From the NCBI GenBank assembly GCA_016285075.1, contig JAEEQB010000010.1, forward strand, positions 1 to 64,000: a DNA stretch of 64,000 nt, written 5' to 3'. The stretch is from Prevotella sp. Lineage in GTDB: Bacteria; Bacteroidota; Bacteroidia; Bacteroidales; Bacteroidaceae. Both the position numbers and the translations under genes were made by a program. Of this stretch, positions 17,969 through 26,095 are shown in pieces. How positions within the stretch are numbered: position 1 is the stretch's first letter; the number at the start of each line of letters is the position of its first letter. Below the pieces are notes generated by a model, which worked only from the letters and a program-made list of their open reading frames with translations, was not told where the DNA came from and made no database searches.

Positions 17969-18817
17969 CTATACTTCTATGTCGCTCACTTCCGTCACAG
18001 CATCCACCCATCCGTTCATCACCACGGCAGGCGAGTGGGTTGTCAGTATAATCTGTACGTTAGGGTTCAGTTCCAGGCAGAGGTCAATCAGCTGTTTCTG
18101 CCATTCTATGTGCAGACTCACCTCAGGCTCGTCCATGAATAGCACATAGGGCTGTTCGTCCTCAACGAGTACAGTCAGCAGGATGGCCAGCATCTGCTTC
18201 TCGCCCGAGGACAGCTGGTAGGGCAGCAGTGTCTCACCAATCTGCGTGAAGCGTATCTCGTTCTCTGTACGCACCATGCGTTTACCAGTCTCACGAAACA
18301 AATCGTCCACCATATCCTGAAACCTCGTCTTTTTCTGTGATAGCAGCTGCGCAGCATCCATCTTGCCTTGCTGAAGCTGTTCGATGATTCGGTTGCCTAT
18401 GTTCACCTGATAGTCCAGGTATTTTCGCTGCAGGTTGTAAAGTTGTATGTCCAGCAGTGAGAACCCGTTACTGTTCCCGGCATACGAAGCAAGAGGTTGT
18501 CTCAGTAAAGCCTCGCTCTCGGTGAGTGTCTGCGAGAGATTGCTGTCCAATGACCTAATCATGTCATAGCGTATCCATCTTGCATCCTCTGGTACTACTT
18601 CCAGCTTCACGCCCTTCAGCATGTGGCTGGGAAACTCGCCGCCGGCGCTCAGTCCCTTCACCACCTTGTTCAGGATGGTAGACTTACCCACGCCGTTGAT
18701 GCCGCTCAGGATGTTCACCTTCGGCGACAGTTCCCACACAATGTGTTTCTTCCCGCTCCAGAGCGAGTCAATCTCTATCCGTCTGATGTAGTCTGCATAT
18801 TTTTGCATAGTCCTCAT
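17969..18817 (-). CDS. ABC-type AAA ATPase paired with DUF4435 (AriA-like)
   Basis: 282 residues, soluble. Walker A is GINGVGKST (39-47), the ABC signature is LSSGEKQM (about 205), Walker B is VLFMDEPEVSLH (about 225-236), and the switch His is in LTTHSPAVV. A helical segment lies between (about residues 95-180). This is the layout of RecF/OLD-type AAA_15/AAA_21 ATPases that act as sensors in defence modules; it is shorter than classical PARIS AriA. Alternative start at 18808 (MQKYADYI). It is the first gene of a two-gene operon with the DUF4435 gene. Such pairs are common in Bacteroidales, so a non-defence role remains possible. Confidence 0.85.
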   Translation of the reverse strand: MRTMQKYADYIRRIEIDSLWSGKKHIVWELSPKVNILSGINGVGKSTILNKVVKGLSAGGEFPSHMLKGVKLEVVPEDARWIRYDMIRSLDSNLSQTLTESEALLRQPLASYAGNSNGFSLLDIQLYNLQRKYLDYQVNIGNRIIEQLQQGKMDAAQLLSQKKTRFQDMVDDLFRETGKRMVRTENEIRFTQIGETLLPYQLSSGEKQMLAILLTVLVEDEQPYVLFMDEPEVSLHIEWQKQLIDLCLELNPNVQIILTTHSPAVVMNGWVDAVTEVSDIEV

Positions 18818-18836
18818 GGTTTTCTTATTGATGTTG

Positions 18837-18844
18837 CAAACTTA
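18837..18844 (-). promoter_or_regulatory. -7 box of the ATPase-DUF4435 operon
   Basis: TAAGTTTG on the minus strand, 19 bp upstream of the ATG at 18817. It is divergent from the repeat-borne promoters of the DUF2851 operon. Confidence 0.55.
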
Positions 18845-18885
18845 CACAAAAAAACTGAAAGTAACAAACAATCTCAAATTTTTTT

Positions 18886-19064
18886 GGCTTTTTACTCACT
18901 TATTCGTAACTTTGAGCTTCGCTCTAAGTTCCTCTCGTTCGAAAAAGCTCAAATAAATTTGGCTTTTTACTCACTTATTCGTAACTTTGAGCTTTGCTCT
19001 AAGTTCCTCCCGTTCGAAAAAGCTCAAATAAATTTGGCTTTTTACTCACTTATTCGTAACTTTG
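18886..19064 (+). repeat. Tandem promoter-bearing repeat (2 full + 1 partial copies)
   Basis: 75-bp units at 18886-18960 and 18961-19035, differing at only a couple of bases, plus a 29-bp partial third copy at 19036-19064. Each contains ACTCACTTATTCGTAACTTTG, so the -7 box TAACTTTG recurs at 18907-18914, 18982-18989 and 19057-19064. The last box is only 8 bp from the ATG at 19073. A diverged inverse-orientation relative lies upstream of the acyl-CoA ligase at 63.75-63.93 kb. Confidence 0.85.
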
Positions 19065-19072
19065 CACCTTGT

Positions 19073-20365
19073 ATGGAACAGCTATTACACTATACTTGGA
19101 AACACAAGCTCTTTCCGCTGCACGAGCTGAGCACTACTGACGGAAGGCCGGTGGAAGTGATTGACCCCGGATTACACAACCGCAATGCCGGTCCTGACTT
19201 CTTCAATGCGAAGGTGAAGATTGGTGGTACATTGTGGGTGGGTAATGTGGAGATTCACGACCGTGCCAGCGACTGGTATCTGCACGGACACGACAGTGAC
19301 CAGGCCTATAACAATGTGGTGTTGCATGTGTGTGGGGTAGTGGATCGTGACGTTATGACAGCCGATGGGAAGTATCTTACGCAGATGCAGCTGGACGTTC
19401 CTGCCCATGTGCAGGAACACTATGAGGAACTGCTGCACACCGATCAGTACCCCCCTTGCTACAAGATTATCCCAGACCTCTCGCGGCTGACCGTTCATTC
19501 TTGGATGTCAGCCTTGCAGACCGAGCGTCTCGAGCAGAAGACACAGGCCATCAGCCACAGGGCAGAACTGATGGGCGGCTCATGGGAAGACGCCTATTTC
19601 GTCACCCTGGCACGCAACTATGGCTTTGGCATCAATGGTGACACGTTCGAGCAATGGGCCATGAACGTACCGTTGAGGGCCGTAGACCGCCATCGTGATG
19701 ATTTGTTTCAGGTAGAGGCTATCTTCATGGGGCAAGCCGGCCTTCTGGACCTCGAGGCAGTACCTGCCCACTACCAGAAAGATGCACTGAACGACGGCTA
19801 TTTCAGTCGGCTGCGCAATGAGTACCTCTATCTGGCTCATAAGTTCCAGATGAAGCCACTGTCACCCTCACGATGGCAGTTTGCAAGAATGCGTCCACAG
19901 GGATTCCCCCATATCCGCCTGTCCCAGTTGGCATGTCTCTACCATGAGCGCAAGGCAAGTCTCAGCTCACTGATTGAGTGCGAGACCGTTGACCAGTTGC
20001 GAGAGTTGCTGCGTTCGCAGGTGACTCCCTATTGGGAAACTCATTATACATTCGGTTCGCTCAGTGCCAGGAACGAGAAGCATCTCAGCACGGGCTCTCT
20101 CAACCTGCTCATCATCAATACGGCCATCCCCGTGCTCTTTGCCGTGGGGCGCCATAGGCAGAAGGAAACGCTCTGCGACCGCGCCTTCGACCTGCTGGAG
20201 CAGTTGAAGCCCGAGAACAACTACATCATCCGTATGTGGCAGCAGTGCGGACTGGACGTAGCGTCGGCAGGCGATTCGCAGGCCCTCATTCAGCTGAAGA
20301 AGGAATACTGCGACCGCAAGGAGTGCTTACGCTGTCGCATCGGTTATGAATACCTGAAAAGATAA
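19073..20365 (+). CDS. DUF2851 family protein
   Basis: 430 residues. A conserved Bacteroidota protein of unknown function. Recognisable pieces are LLHYTWKHKLFPLHELSTTDG at the start, DPGLHNRNAGPDFFNAKVKIGG, GNVEIHDRASDWY and the C-terminal Cys motif (CDRKECLRCRIGYEYL). The frame stays open upstream through the promoter repeats, but the start at 19073 is chosen because it is the first ATG after the last -7 box and matches the family N-terminus. The resulting transcript would have almost no leader. It is first in an operon with the thioesterase, dprA and dusB genes. Confidence 0.85.
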   Translation: MEQLLHYTWKHKLFPLHELSTTDGRPVEVIDPGLHNRNAGPDFFNAKVKIGGTLWVGNVEIHDRASDWYLHGHDSDQAYNNVVLHVCGVVDRDVMTADGKYLTQMQLDVPAHVQEHYEELLHTDQYPPCYKIIPDLSRLTVHSWMSALQTERLEQKTQAISHRAELMGGSWEDAYFVTLARNYGFGINGDTFEQWAMNVPLRAVDRHRDDLFQVEAIFMGQAGLLDLEAVPAHYQKDALNDGYFSRLRNEYLYLAHKFQMKPLSPSRWQFARMRPQGFPHIRLSQLACLYHERKASLSSLIECETVDQLRELLRSQVTPYWETHYTFGSLSARNEKHLSTGSLNLLIINTAIPVLFAVGRHRQKETLCDRAFDLLEQLKPENNYIIRMWQQCGLDVASAGDSQALIQLKKEYCDRKECLRCRIGYEYLKR

Positions 20366-20399
20366 AGACGTGAAGAGTAGAGTAAAAAGGTAAAAGAAG

Positions 20400-20804
20400 A
20401 TGAAATATTGTTTTGAAACACGCATGCAGGTGCGCGACTATGAATGCGACATAGAAGGCATCGTCAACAATGCCAACTACCTGCACTATTGCGAGCATAC
20501 CCGACACCTCTTCCTGAAGGAGTGTGGTCTGAGTTTTGCTGAGATGCACAACAAAGGAGTTGATGCCGTTGTGGCTCGTATGCAACTGCAGTACAAGGTC
20601 CCGTTGCGTCCCGACGATGAGTTCTTTTCCCGTCTGCGTCTCACCAAGGAAGGCATCAAGTTCATCTTTCATCACGACATTTTCCGTGCCAGCGACGAGC
20701 AGCTTTGCTTTCGCGGAAAGGTAGAGCTAGTGTGCATCGTCAACGGACGGCTGGCCGACAGTCCGGACTACAACCAGGCATTCAGCAAATACATTGAGCC
20801 ATGA
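20400..20804 (+). CDS. Hotdog-fold acyl-CoA thioesterase (YbgC/FadM-like)
   Basis: 134 residues. The 4HBT signature is RDYECDIEGIVNNANYLHYCEHTR (shown here only as a motif from about residue 12), with the catalytic-type Asp in CDIEGIVNNANY. The rest (QLQYKVPLRPDDEFFSRL, KGKVELVCI-like) matches the beta-sheet of the hotdog fold. It is expected to hydrolyse acyl-CoA or acyl-ACP thioesters in the cytosol; chain-length preference cannot be read. Its stop overlaps dprA by four bases (ATGA). Confidence 0.87.
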   Translation: MKYCFETRMQVRDYECDIEGIVNNANYLHYCEHTRHLFLKECGLSFAEMHNKGVDAVVARMQLQYKVPLRPDDEFFSRLRLTKEGIKFIFHHDIFRASDEQLCFRGKVELVCIVNGRLADSPDYNQAFSKYIEP

Positions 20805-21928
20805 CCGATCAGGAAATATTCCATACCATTGCCTTGACCCGTCTCACCGGGTTCAACAGCCAGGCTACCTTGCTCCTCTATCGCACCTTGGGCAGCGGGC
20901 AGGCAGTCTATGAGAACCGGGCCGACATAAGCCAGGTGGTGAGTGACTGCTCGCCACGGCTGGTTGATACACTGAAAAACTGGGACGAGGCACTGAAGCG
21001 TGCGGCAGCCGAGATGGAGTTTATAGCGCGTCACAACATCCAGGCACTGACATTGTTCGATGCCCTCTATCCCCGCCGTCTGGCTGATTGTGCCGATGCG
21101 CCGGTGGTGCTCTATTACAAAGGAACAGCCGATCTCAACCAGTCGCGCGTCATCAACATCGTCGGCACACGCCGCTGCACATCCTACGGACAGGACCTTG
21201 TGCGCCGTTTCATTGACCAGCTGAAGGAACAGTGTCCCCATGTGCTCATAGTCAGCGGGCTGGCCTATGGCATTGACATCTGTGCCCACCGCCATGCCTT
21301 GCAAAGAGAGTTCGAGACCGTCGCCGTTCTGGCCCATGGGCTCGACACCATCTATCCAGGCCATCACCGTCAGACGGCTGTGGAGATGATCAGCCATGGA
21401 GGTCTGCTGACGGAATACATGTCACAGACAGAGCCGCTGCCCAACAATTTCCGTCAGCGCAACCGTATTGTAGCAGGCATGAGCGACGCCACCATTGTGG
21501 TGGAAAGTGCAGAGACAGGAGGAGCACTCATCACCGCACGCATAGCACAGGACTACGGACGCGACGTGTTGGCTTTCCCAGGTCCCGTAGGTGCTCCTTA
21601 CAGCGTAGGCTGCAACCAGCTCATACGCAGTAACCGGGCAGCACTCATCACCTCTGCCGACGATTTTCTCGAAACCATGGGGTGGCAGACGGAGGCGACA
21701 AGAGCCAAGGCCGTGGCAACGGGTATAGAACGGCAGCTGTTCCCCGAGCTCACAGAAGAAGAGAAGCTCATCGTCACACAGTTGCAGCAGGCCGGCGACC
21801 TGCAACAGAACATGCTCTCCGTGAGAACCAACCTCCCTATAGGCCGGCTGAACGCACTCCTCTTCCAATTAGAGATGAAGGGAATAGTGCGACCTTTGGC
21901 AGGCGGCAGTTACCATTTGTTAGCGTAA
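20801..21928 (+). CDS. dprA: DNA-processing protein DprA
   Basis: 375 residues. A single-stranded-DNA-binding RecA loader in natural transformation, also conserved in non-competent bacteria. An N-terminal helical SAM-like domain precedes the Rossmann-type core: VINIVGTRRCTSYG (about 125), SGLAYGIDICAHRHAL, HGLDTIYPGHHRQ, RNRIVAGMSDATIVVES and DVLAFPGPVGAPYSVGCNQLI. The C-terminal winged-helix domain spans about residues 310-375. Translation is coupled to the thioesterase gene, and dusB follows after 21 bp. Confidence 0.95.
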   Translation: MTDQEIFHTIALTRLTGFNSQATLLLYRTLGSGQAVYENRADISQVVSDCSPRLVDTLKNWDEALKRAAAEMEFIARHNIQALTLFDALYPRRLADCADAPVVLYYKGTADLNQSRVINIVGTRRCTSYGQDLVRRFIDQLKEQCPHVLIVSGLAYGIDICAHRHALQREFETVAVLAHGLDTIYPGHHRQTAVEMISHGGLLTEYMSQTEPLPNNFRQRNRIVAGMSDATIVVESAETGGALITARIAQDYGRDVLAFPGPVGAPYSVGCNQLIRSNRAALITSADDFLETMGWQTEATRAKAVATGIERQLFPELTEEEKLIVTQLQQAGDLQQNMLSVRTNLPIGRLNALLFQLEMKGIVRPLAGGSYHLLA

Positions 21929-21949
21929 AGAAGAAAAAGCAAGCAATCC

Positions 21950-22897
21950 ATGAAGATAGGACCGATAGACTTAGGCGAACGGCCAGTGCTCCTTGCACCA
22001 ATGGAGGATGTCACCGACATAGGTTTCCGGAAGCTGTGCAAGCGATTTGGCGCGGCTATGGTATATACAGAGTTCGTGAGTGCCGAGGCACTCATCCGTG
22101 ATGTCAGCTCCACAGTCAGGAAACTCACCATCAGCGACGATGAGCGGCCAGTGGGCATACAGCTCTATGGACGCGACGTCGATGCCATGGTCGAGGCAGC
22201 CAGGATTGTCGAGGCAGCAGGTCCCGACATCATCGACCTCAACTTCGGCTGCCCTGTCAAGAAAGTGGCAGGTAAGGGAGCCGGTGCAGGCATGTTGCAG
22301 AATGTACCCAAGATGCTCGAGATCACCACGAAGATAGTGCAGGCGGTGAAACTGCCCGTCACCGTCAAGACCCGTCTGGGCTGGAACCACGAGCAGCTCA
22401 TCATCACCACCCTCGCCGAGCAGTTGCAGGACTGCGGCATACAAGCGTTGACCATTCACGGACGCACCCGTTCACAAATGTACACAGGAGAGGCCGACTG
22501 GACACTGATAGGTGATGTGAAGTCCAATCCGCGCATCCATATCCCCATCATCGGCAATGGCGACATCCACTCCCTGGACGAGGCCGATGCAGCATTCCAA
22601 CGCTACGGCGTCGACGGCGTCATGATAGGTCGTGCCACCTTCGGCTGCCCTTGGATATTCAGCAGGGAGCAGCTCACGTTCAGTCAGAAACTTGACATCC
22701 TCGAAGAGCAGCTCCGCATCAATGTGCAGCGCATAGACGAAAAGCGAGGCATCCTCCACACCCGCCGCCATCTGGCAGCCACACCCATCTTCAAGTCCAT
22801 CCCCAATTTCCGATCGACACGCATAGCCATGCTCCGCGCCGAGACCATGGAAGAACTCATGCAGATACTTGAAAACTGTAGAAGACAGTTGGCATAA
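21950..22897 (+). CDS. dusB: tRNA-dihydrouridine synthase
   Basis: 315 residues. An FMN-dependent enzyme that reduces uridine to dihydrouridine in tRNA D-loops. Motifs: APMEDVTDIGFRKLC near the N-terminus, GIQLYGRD, the catalytic Cys in DLNFGCPVKKVAGKGAGA, HGRTRSQMYTGEADW, IGNGDIHS and GVMIGRATFGCPW. The GCP...K and HGRTR pattern fits the DusB subgroup. It is the last gene of the DUF2851-thioesterase-dprA-dusB operon. Confidence 0.93.
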   Translation: MKIGPIDLGERPVLLAPMEDVTDIGFRKLCKRFGAAMVYTEFVSAEALIRDVSSTVRKLTISDDERPVGIQLYGRDVDAMVEAARIVEAAGPDIIDLNFGCPVKKVAGKGAGAGMLQNVPKMLEITTKIVQAVKLPVTVKTRLGWNHEQLIITTLAEQLQDCGIQALTIHGRTRSQMYTGEADWTLIGDVKSNPRIHIPIIGNGDIHSLDEADAAFQRYGVDGVMIGRATFGCPWIFSREQLTFSQKLDILEEQLRINVQRIDEKRGILHTRRHLAATPIFKSIPNFRSTRIAMLRAETMEELMQILENCRRQLA

Positions 22898-22953
22898 ACA
22901 GCGTTGTCAAAATAATTATCCGCTTTTTTCATGGTTATTTCAAAAAATATGCG

Positions 22954-22961
22954 TATTTTTG
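22954..22961 (+). promoter_or_regulatory. -7 box of the ABC ATPase gene
   Basis: TATTTTTG, 10 bp before the ATG at 22972, in the 74-bp gap after dusB. The predicted leader is very short. Confidence 0.55.
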
Positions 22962-22971
22962 CAGCCGTCTA

Positions 22972-23757
22972 ATGAACGAACCAACCATCAGGCTGAGCAG
23001 TCTCAGCATAGGCTACAGAACCAAGAACGAACTCAAGGTAGTGGCACAAGGCATCGATGCTGCCATCAACAGCCGACAGCTCACCTGTCTGATAGGAGCC
23101 AACGGCGTTGGCAAGTCCACGCTGCTGCGCACCCTCTCGGCCTTCCAGCCCCGTCTGGGCGGCGACATACTGCTCATGGGACGTAGCATCGACAGCTACA
23201 GTCCTCAGGAGCTGAGCCGGCTCATCGGCGTCGTGCTGACCGAGAAGCCATCCCTGCGCAACATGACTGTGTCGGCACTGGTAGGCCTGGGACGCTCCCC
23301 CTATACCGATTTCTGGGGGAGGCTGGGTACCGACGACCGCCGCATTGTCGACGAAGCCATCAGCCTTGTAGGCATAGACCATCTGCGCCATCGTCAGGTC
23401 GATACCCTCAGCGATGGAGAGCGCCAAAAAGTGATGATAGCCAAGGCGCTGGCACAGCAGACCCCCGTGGTGCTGCTCGACGAGCCTACCGCCTTCCTCG
23501 ACTATCCCACCAAGGTAGAGACCATGCTGCTGCTGCGGCGCATCTGCCGCCAGGCCGGCAAGACCGTCTTCCTCTCCACCCACGACATGGAGCTGGCCTT
23601 GCAGACTGCCGACATGCTGTGGCTCATGGACCGCCACAACGGGCTCCACGTAGGCACAGCCCGTCAGTTGGCCGACAAAGGCATCCTCTCGGCGTTCATC
23701 GACCGTGAGCAGGTGACGTTCGACAGACAATCCATGAGCATCAGAGTGAAAGGCTGA
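22972..23757 (+). CDS. ABC transporter ATP-binding protein (FecE/BtuD type)
   Basis: 261 residues. Walker A GANGVGKST (about 43-51), a Q-loop region at VVLTEKPSLRN, a slightly altered signature LSDGERQK (Asp in place of the usual first Gly of LSGGE), Walker B VVLLDEPTAFLD, and switch His STHDMEL. It matches importers for iron chelates, haem or cobalamin. No permease or binding protein is adjacent, so it either works with a permease encoded elsewhere or is an orphan. The following CobD-like gene, 56 bp downstream, makes a corrinoid link plausible. Confidence 0.85.
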   Translation: MNEPTIRLSSLSIGYRTKNELKVVAQGIDAAINSRQLTCLIGANGVGKSTLLRTLSAFQPRLGGDILLMGRSIDSYSPQELSRLIGVVLTEKPSLRNMTVSALVGLGRSPYTDFWGRLGTDDRRIVDEAISLVGIDHLRHRQVDTLSDGERQKVMIAKALAQQTPVVLLDEPTAFLDYPTKVETMLLLRRICRQAGKTVFLSTHDMELALQTADMLWLMDRHNGLHVGTARQLADKGILSAFIDREQVTFDRQSMSIRVKG

Positions 23758-23813
23758 GACCGTGCAGACACAAGCCGTCAAAGCCATGTGAAACCATAAA
23801 GGAAAAGAGCACA

Positions 23814-24830
23814 ATGATATTCGGACACGGAGACGATACCTACCGATATGGCAGCAACATCAAGTACAACTTCAGTTCCAACATTCCGGCTTTTGCCGAC
23901 CTTTCAGGACTGAAGGCCCATTTGGCATCTAGCCTCGATGTCATCAGATCCTATCCCGAGCCCGAGGCACGCCGCCTCGAGGAGTTGCTAGCAGCAGAAG
24001 AAGGCATCACCCCCCAGCAGGTACTCGTCACCGCAGGCGTCACCGAGGCCATCTACCTCATAGCCCAGCTTTACCGTGGCTACACCTCCATCATCCCTCA
24101 GCCCACGTTCAGCGAATATGCCGATGCCGCCATGGCCCACGGGCACGTCGTCACCTATTACAACAAAGAGCTGAACCACACCCCCGACCGGCGGCTCTTC
24201 TGGATATGCAATCCCAACAATCCCACGGGCTATGTCATGCAGAAAGAGCTCATCAGCCACATCGTCCGTCAGCAGCGCGAGAACGTCTTCGTGGTCGATC
24301 AGTCCTACGAGGACTACACCCTGCAGCCCATGCTGAAGACCTGCGAGATGCAGGACTGCACCAACCTGATACTGCTCCATTCCATGACCAAGCGCTATTG
24401 CATCCCCGGCTTGCGCCTCGGCTACATCACCGCCTCACCCATCATTGTCGACCGTCTGCGCATGATCCGTCAGCCCTGGACGGTCAATGCCCTTGCCATC
24501 GAGGCAGGCGAGTACCTGGTGAGCAACCATGTCGAAGTGATACCCGACCGTAACGGCTACCTGGAAGAGGCAGCGCGGCTCCACGAAGAGCTCAACCAGC
24601 TGGGGAGAATGTTGTTCGTCGAGTCGGAAACCAATTTCATGTTAGGATACCTGGAAAACCTTTCCGCCCGCGAGCTCAAGCAGTGGCTCATCGACCGCTA
24701 TGGCATCCTCATCCGCGACGCCTCCAATTTCTACGGGCTGGGAAACAACTGCTTCCGCGTTTCTGCCCAGACATCCGAACAGAACGTATTGCTGGTCGAG
24801 GCCATCCGTGAGTTCCTCGAGCAGACCTGA
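23814..24830 (+). CDS. PLP-dependent aminotransferase, CobD/HisC-like
   Basis: 338 residues of fold-type I. It opens with FGHGDDTYRYG, like the HGGD opening of threonine-phosphate decarboxylase CobD. The substrate/PLP motifs are VTAGVTEAIYLIAQ, CNPNNPTGYVM, VVDQSYEDY, and the Schiff-base Lys in HSMTKRYCIPGLRLGY (K193), with a C-terminal NCFRVSAQT. CobD makes the aminopropanol-phosphate arm of cobalamin; histidinol-phosphate aminotransferase is the close alternative. The short length, the GHGDD opening and the neighbouring BtuD-type ATPase favour CobD. Confidence 0.75.
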   Translation: MIFGHGDDTYRYGSNIKYNFSSNIPAFADLSGLKAHLASSLDVIRSYPEPEARRLEELLAAEEGITPQQVLVTAGVTEAIYLIAQLYRGYTSIIPQPTFSEYADAAMAHGHVVTYYNKELNHTPDRRLFWICNPNNPTGYVMQKELISHIVRQQRENVFVVDQSYEDYTLQPMLKTCEMQDCTNLILLHSMTKRYCIPGLRLGYITASPIIVDRLRMIRQPWTVNALAIEAGEYLVSNHVEVIPDRNGYLEEAARLHEELNQLGRMLFVESETNFMLGYLENLSARELKQWLIDRYGILIRDASNFYGLGNNCFRVSAQTSEQNVLLVEAIREFLEQT

Positions 24831-24914
24831 CAGAACATCCCTCTCGACCTTTTCCTGTAGAGACATCACCCATATATTCATACTGATTACAACAATCGGA
24901 ACAACAAACCCATT

Positions 24915-25025
24915 ATGAACGACAAAGAAGTGTATTGCCCCGAATGCGGGTGTGACGAAGTAACCATCTACGACGATGGCTATTGCCAGTGCAATGGCTG
25001 CGGATACGAGTGGTATGTGGAATAG
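24915..25025 (+). CDS. 36-residue zinc-ribbon microprotein
   Basis: A short frame starting MNDKEVYCPECGCDE and ending NGCGYEWYVE. Two Cys clusters (CPECGC and CQCNGCG) are separated by about 13 residues, the layout of a minimal zinc ribbon such as a transcription-factor or ribosomal-type knuckle. Codon use looks like its neighbours and the termini are clean. Its last codons overlap the proposed start of the next gene in a different frame. It is too short for confident family assignment; a tiny zinc-binding protein is the simplest reading. Confidence 0.6.
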   Translation: MNDKEVYCPECGCDEVTIYDDGYCQCNGCGYEWYVE

Positions 25026-26001
25026 TCATTATGAAGAAGTGAGACACAATGCGCCTATATCCATGGTGATTAAGCGATACATGGATAAGGGCGGTGGCAA
25101 AGTGATAGCATCGCGCCAGGAAATAAAAAGACGATTCTATGGTTTGGACTGGAGATACCAGAAACAGATCTTGTTCGCCTTCCTGCAATCAGGCAAGACC
25201 GACAGGGAATGGGCTTACGGAAGATTGTACAGTGTCTGGGATGACTGTTTTATACCCGTCCTCCAAGAGCTATGGGAGCGGTATCATGAGAAACATTTGT
25301 CGTGGCTTGTCATCAGGTTCTGCCCGGTAGCTTATTTGAAGAAGGAATTTGTGAGCCTGAGTGAAGGAAGAAACTATTTCTTTCTATATCAACGGCTAGC
25401 CGGTGAAGAGGATTTTGTATTAGACTTGACAAGGCTGAACGAAGCAGATCTGCTGTCTGTCTGGCTTCACAACGGAAAAGTCATTCCGCAAGCCGGGGTG
25501 TGGGATTTGTTCTTCCTCATATTATACAAGCTAAGCAAGGGAGTCTATCAGTTCAGGGCATGGAAAGCCCTTGATTCGGATTTGAGTATCCCTAGTCTCA
25601 CTATATTCGATACCCCTATCATGCAAGCATTGTTCAATGTCGTCAGAGATGAACTTGATGACTTTGACCTTATGGAAAGTCTGAGTGAATGGATCCATAA
25701 GGTTTCAAAAAGCTTCATCAAAGACTATGGGAATGTAGACGAGATTTACCATCCGAAGGATGAGGAATACAAACGTAGATTCATAAAGGAGCATTGTTTG
25801 AAAAATATCGATTCTGAGTACAGGAGCGTTTTGGATTCAATAGACGTTACTGACCAGCAAGCAGTTTTAGATATTCTTGACCAAAGACACAAAAAGCACG
25901 CCCATGAAGAGATAGTGAAGCGTACAATGGCATCCAACCAGAAGCAGAGCTGTCCGGAAGAGCCTGATCCCTGCATGTTTCTCAATATCTTCAAAACTTG
26001 A
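25015..26001 (+). CDS. Uncharacterised protein upstream of ftsZ
   Basis: 328 residues from the ATG at 25015; in-frame alternatives are 24976 (inside the zinc-ribbon gene) and 25063 (MVIKRYMDKGG). I recognise no domain. It is soluble and rich in aromatic and charged residues, with a predicted helical character (RRFYGLDWRYQKQILFAFL, then VWDDCFIPVLQELWERYHEK) suggestive of helical repeats. The C-terminus contains CPEEPDPCMF. It lies 94 bp upstream of the ftsZ start, and ftsZ has its own promoter box, so the genes may be separately regulated. Confidence 0.65.
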   Translation: MWNSHYEEVRHNAPISMVIKRYMDKGGGKVIASRQEIKRRFYGLDWRYQKQILFAFLQSGKTDREWAYGRLYSVWDDCFIPVLQELWERYHEKHLSWLVIRFCPVAYLKKEFVSLSEGRNYFFLYQRLAGEEDFVLDLTRLNEADLLSVWLHNGKVIPQAGVWDLFFLILYKLSKGVYQFRAWKALDSDLSIPSLTIFDTPIMQALFNVVRDELDDFDLMESLSEWIHKVSKSFIKDYGNVDEIYHPKDEEYKRRFIKEHCLKNIDSEYRSVLDSIDVTDQQAVLDILDQRHKKHAHEEIVKRTMASNQKQSCPEEPDPCMFLNIFKT

Positions 26002-26062
26002 AAACAACTGCAGCATCCAGCTGCAAGCCTTGTGGAAATTTGGATATGACGGAAAAAGGTTG

Positions 26063-26070
26063 TAATTTTG
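26063..26070 (+). promoter_or_regulatory. -7 box of ftsZ
   Basis: TAATTTTG, 25 bp before the ATG at 26096. It suggests ftsZ is transcribed independently of the upstream gene. Confidence 0.6.
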
Positions 26071-26095
26071 CCGCGAGAAGAAAAACAAGAGTAAT

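Noticed and set aside
23000..23814. Minus-strand frame opposite the ABC ATPase
   Set aside because: Antisense shadow of Walker motifs; the plus-strand protein is clearly the gene.
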